Positions 24,939 through 26,982 of a DNA stretch of 26,982 nt are shown in pieces; the stretch's first letter is position 1; every line of letters begins with the position of its first letter. The DNA is taken from IMG/VR virus record IMGVR_UViG_3300007354_000015, positions 1 to 26,982 of that record; one strand, 5' to 3'. This stretch comes from a virus. The notes beneath the pieces are model-generated. The model did no database searches and was not told the DNA's origin. It worked only from the letters and a program-made list of their open reading frames with translations. A program made the position numbers and the translations under genes.

Positions 24939-25190
24939 TTATATCTTACCAGGATAAACATCTTGAGACAAAGCCTTAAACATTGCGTCATCATATAACC
25001 TTTGCCACGCCCTTGAACCGTTTTTTTTAATAGAAACATCTATTCTTGATTGGTCAAAGATGATGGTGTCGTGATATTTTATCATGTCTACATTGCTCAA
25101 TTCCATACACTCAGGGCATATAATTTTTGTATGATCGTGATTACCATCCGTTTTGTCTTGGATATCAGATCCGCAATATTGGCATTTCAT
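24939..25190 (-). CDS. Small zinc-ribbon protein, 83 residues
   Basis: An 83-residue protein starting with C3-x2-C6 and containing H18, H20 and C25-x2-C28, so a zinc ribbon of the CxxC...CxxC type occupies the first 30 residues. The remainder (about 35-83) has short strands and helix, including a W62 residue. The start overlaps the upstream stop (ATGA), which fixes it. Phage zinc ribbons of this size can bind nucleic acid or a host protein, and neither can be chosen here. It is followed by a gap of 24 bases holding a small CCAC/GTGG inverted repeat and the ribosome site of the next gene. Confidence 0.65.
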   Translation of the reverse strand: MKCQYCGSDIQDKTDGNHDHTKIICPECMELSNVDMIKYHDTIIFDQSRIDVSIKKNGSRAWQRLYDDAMFKALSQDVYPGKI

Positions 25191-25366
25191 TTATCAATAA
25201 CCTTGATGCTTGTGGTTAAAACCAAATATTTCAAATCAGGCTTATTCGACTCGTGGATATCATACCACACCCCGTATTTTTTTGCAAGGGCAATAAACTC
25301 TTCCTTGAGTTCAAGCGCTGCTTTCCGGGTCATTAAAAACGGTTCTGGTTTCTGGCGGTCGATCAT
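25187..25366 (-). CDS. Hypothetical 59-residue protein
   Basis: A short gene that exactly fills the gap after the portal: its ATG overlaps the portal stop (ATGA, 25363-25366) and its TGA overlaps the next ATG (25187-25190). These two four-base overlaps make it credible despite its size. The translation has an N-terminal MIDRQKPEPF segment, then a helix with LELKEEFIALAKKYG, a WYDIHE strand and a KYLVLTTSIKVI strand, so a small helix-plus-hairpin fold is likely. There are no Cys and no membrane span. It is the first member of the AT-rich cassette. I do not recognise the family. Confidence 0.65.
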   Translation of the reverse strand: MIDRQKPEPFLMTRKAALELKEEFIALAKKYGVWYDIHESNKPDLKYLVLTTSIKVIDK

Positions 25367-26982
25367 TCTGCGACAACCTCTTTTTTCTTCTGAATATCAT
25401 TCACCGCCCTGGCCTTATCAATCCGGATAGCCTCTATCGATTTATCCCGGTCAATCTCAAGCTCTGCTATGTCAACCTTTCGGTCTTCATCGGCTATTTT
25501 AATCTTGGCCTGTCGGTCTTCATCTGCAATCTGTTTCTGGTATTCAAGTTCTTTATTTTTCAATGCGAGCTGGCCCTGCAATTTGGCGTTCTCTATCTCA
25601 AGTTTTCCCTGATCTGCCTGGACTTTTGATTGTGCGGCCTGCTGATCCATCATTATTTTCATTTGGGCCATTTGTTGCTGCATCTGATTATTGCCTTCAA
25701 TGTACTTTTTCCACCGAGATTTTGCAGACTCGTCGATATCAAGCCTGTCGATAATTGCTACCGGATCAACCGGGAAGCCTTTGGAAACCATGTCCATGAA
25801 AACAGCCAATTCAGCCATTGTCTTTGTCATGTTCCCGGGCGATTCTTCATATTTCAGGTTATACTTCAAGTCTCTGATGGCTCTGATCGGAGCAACAAGC
25901 CCATTTTCCTTATCGATGATCTGGCCGTTTTGGATATCAAATCTGTCATTCTCTCCGAGTATTTTTTGAATCTGCCAGTCGGGCATGTACCGGGTGATGA
26001 GATATGTTTTCCGCTTGGCCAGGTAATTTTTCATCCGTTTGTAATTCTCAAACAGCCTTGACACAATCGTCATTCCCTGCTGCTGTCTGAGCTTGAGGAC
26101 TATCCCAGGCTCTTCTTTTTCCCGGAATCCCATCAGGTCGGCGTTTATCCCTGAAATTTGCTTCATGGATTCCCTGGAAACTTCCTGCATTTGCATCGAA
26201 GCCGTGGGGAACTGAATAGCGGTTCTCTCTTGAATCTTTGTCAACCCGCCCTCATTCAGAAGGGTTATCTCATCAGGGTTGCTCCATGATTCTTGTGCCT
26301 GGTCAAGATCAACAAAGGCCGACGCCTCACCGATTAATCCGACCCCCTGGTTGGCCATCAGCCTTATTGACTGCATCCATCGCCGGTTACATTCCCGTTG
26401 AGGATCGAAAAACAATTTAACAAGGCCGTAATGCCGCTGGGTCCGCTTTGATTTGTCCGGATAGGCATACATAGGCACAATCGAGAAACCATCGGGATAT
26501 ACCGGGGAATCATCGTCAAACAGGATATAATCATGGGTGAAGTGAAGCCACTTGATTTTTTTACCCGGTGTTTTGATGATCTCATTCTTTGGGTAATTCT
26601 TGGCTTCTTCGGCTGTGATCTCCTGAGTTCTGGCCGGGTCCGTCTGGTCTACCCAAAAATAACGGTCATAGTTTTCAAAGTATTCGACATGACATACCAG
26701 CACCCGGCGGTTTTCAAAATCATAATAATCTACAAACCCGTCAGAATAATCGTCATGCTGGCTTATCGTGGGGTCCAACCAGTCATATCCGTTTTGGCTG
26801 CTGTACAAATTGGTATCGTGGGCAAAGAAGATGTCCGCCACCTTGTCGGCATGTTCCTGGTATCGAATCTTGAAGTCTTCCAGCGTGACCCATTTTTCGA
26901 TGACGACATACCTGGCATCTGAAAGATCTTGCTTCCTGGACCCTGGATCAATCTTGACTTGCCAGAACGGGGCGCACTCTTC
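25363..26982 (-). CDS. Portal protein, P22 type (N-terminus beyond the window)
   Basis: The frame is open to the right edge, so the first part is missing; 539 residues are visible. A GTG at 26841 in this frame is internal, because coding sequence with portal-like motifs continues upstream of it (a VKIDPGSRKQDLSDARYVVI stretch). A later YGLVKLFFDPQRECNRRW stretch is the characteristic portal stem region of P22-type portals. The last 110 residues are a long Gln/Lys/Asp-rich helix with 11-residue repeats, matching the extended C-terminal barrel of P22 portal. If the missing part is 150-200 residues, the total would be near P22 gp1 (725). The portal forms the 12-subunit DNA channel; the terminase is expected just outside the window. 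Confidence 0.85.
   Translation of the reverse strand, partial: EECAPFWQVKIDPGSRKQDLSDARYVVIEKWVTLEDFKIRYQEHADKVADIFFAHDTNLYSSQNGYDWLDPTISQHDDYSDGFVDYYDFENRRVLVCHVEYFENYDRYFWVDQTDPARTQEITAEEAKNYPKNEIIKTPGKKIKWLHFTHDYILFDDDSPVYPDGFSIVPMYAYPDKSKRTQRHYGLVKLFFDPQRECNRRWMQSIRLMANQGVGLIGEASAFVDLDQAQESWSNPDEITLLNEGGLTKIQERTAIQFPTASMQMQEVSRESMKQISGINADLMGFREKEEPGIVLKLRQQQGMTIVSRLFENYKRMKNYLAKRKTYLITRYMPDWQIQKILGENDRFDIQNGQIIDKENGLVAPIRAIRDLKYNLKYEESPGNMTKTMAELAVFMDMVSKGFPVDPVAIIDRLDIDESAKSRWKKYIEGNNQMQQQMAQMKIMMDQQAAQSKVQADQGKLEIENAKLQGQLALKNKELEYQKQIADEDRQAKIKIADEDRKVDIAELEIDRDKSIEAIRIDKARAVNDIQKKKEVVAE

Noticed and set aside
26839-26841. GTG as the true start of the portal gene
   Set aside because: The frame stays open to the window edge and the upstream residues carry portal-like sequence, so the gene is cut by the edge.

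Overview
The window is a stretch of a tailed-phage late region with podovirus-type virion genes. Every gene I can support lies on the minus strand, so transcription runs from the right edge (portal) to the left edge (lysis and beyond). No bacterial housekeeping gene, integrase, attachment site, tRNA or CRISPR array is visible, so I cannot tell a free phage contig from the inside of a prophage. The host cannot be named from the sequence. Most starts carry good AGGA-type ribosome sites and genes are packed with ATGA or TAATG overlaps, as expected of a phage of a Gram-negative bacterium.

Right to left the layout is as follows. (1) A P22-type portal (25363-26982, cut by the edge). (2) Five small AT-rich genes of unknown function (24013-25366), of which all but the fourth start overlap or abut the preceding gene; they end in a strong intrinsic terminator (23921-23966). 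(3) A leader with a tandem repeat, then scaffold (22832-23842) and an N4-gp56-like (DUF4043-type) major capsid protein (21740-22828). (4) Two paralogous, probably capsid-surface proteins built from a repeated beta module (20064-21727). (5) Head-tail adaptor (19423-20028), a nozzle-like protein (17434-19422) and a beta-propeller-like protein (15707-17434). (6) A tail-fibre-assembly-like protein and three probable internal or ejected proteins (12205-15710). (7) A giant 2670-residue protein (4193-12205), nearly a third of the window, combining a metalloprotease-like zincin site, two ADP-ribosyltransferase-like segments, a further large-polyvalent-protein-type segment and a long helical tail. (8) Two small structural proteins and a 675-residue fibre-like protein with two carbohydrate-binding-module-like segments (1279-4196). 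(9) A lysis area with two uncharacterised genes, a one-helix membrane protein (holin candidate) and an M15-type peptidoglycan peptidase (63-1279), followed by the start of a Cys-rich gene at the left edge.

Together the genes supply procapsid assembly (portal, scaffold, coat), head decoration, tail machine (adaptor, nozzle, fibre), a set of proteins likely carried inside the virion and injected, and lysis. The parts most worth a second look are the giant multi-domain protein with its low-GC ART-like segments, the AT-rich small-gene cassette between portal and scaffold, the hairpin between Shine-Dalgarno and start codon of the adaptor gene, and the modular duplication in the two surface proteins. 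No stretch over 300 bases lacks a gene.
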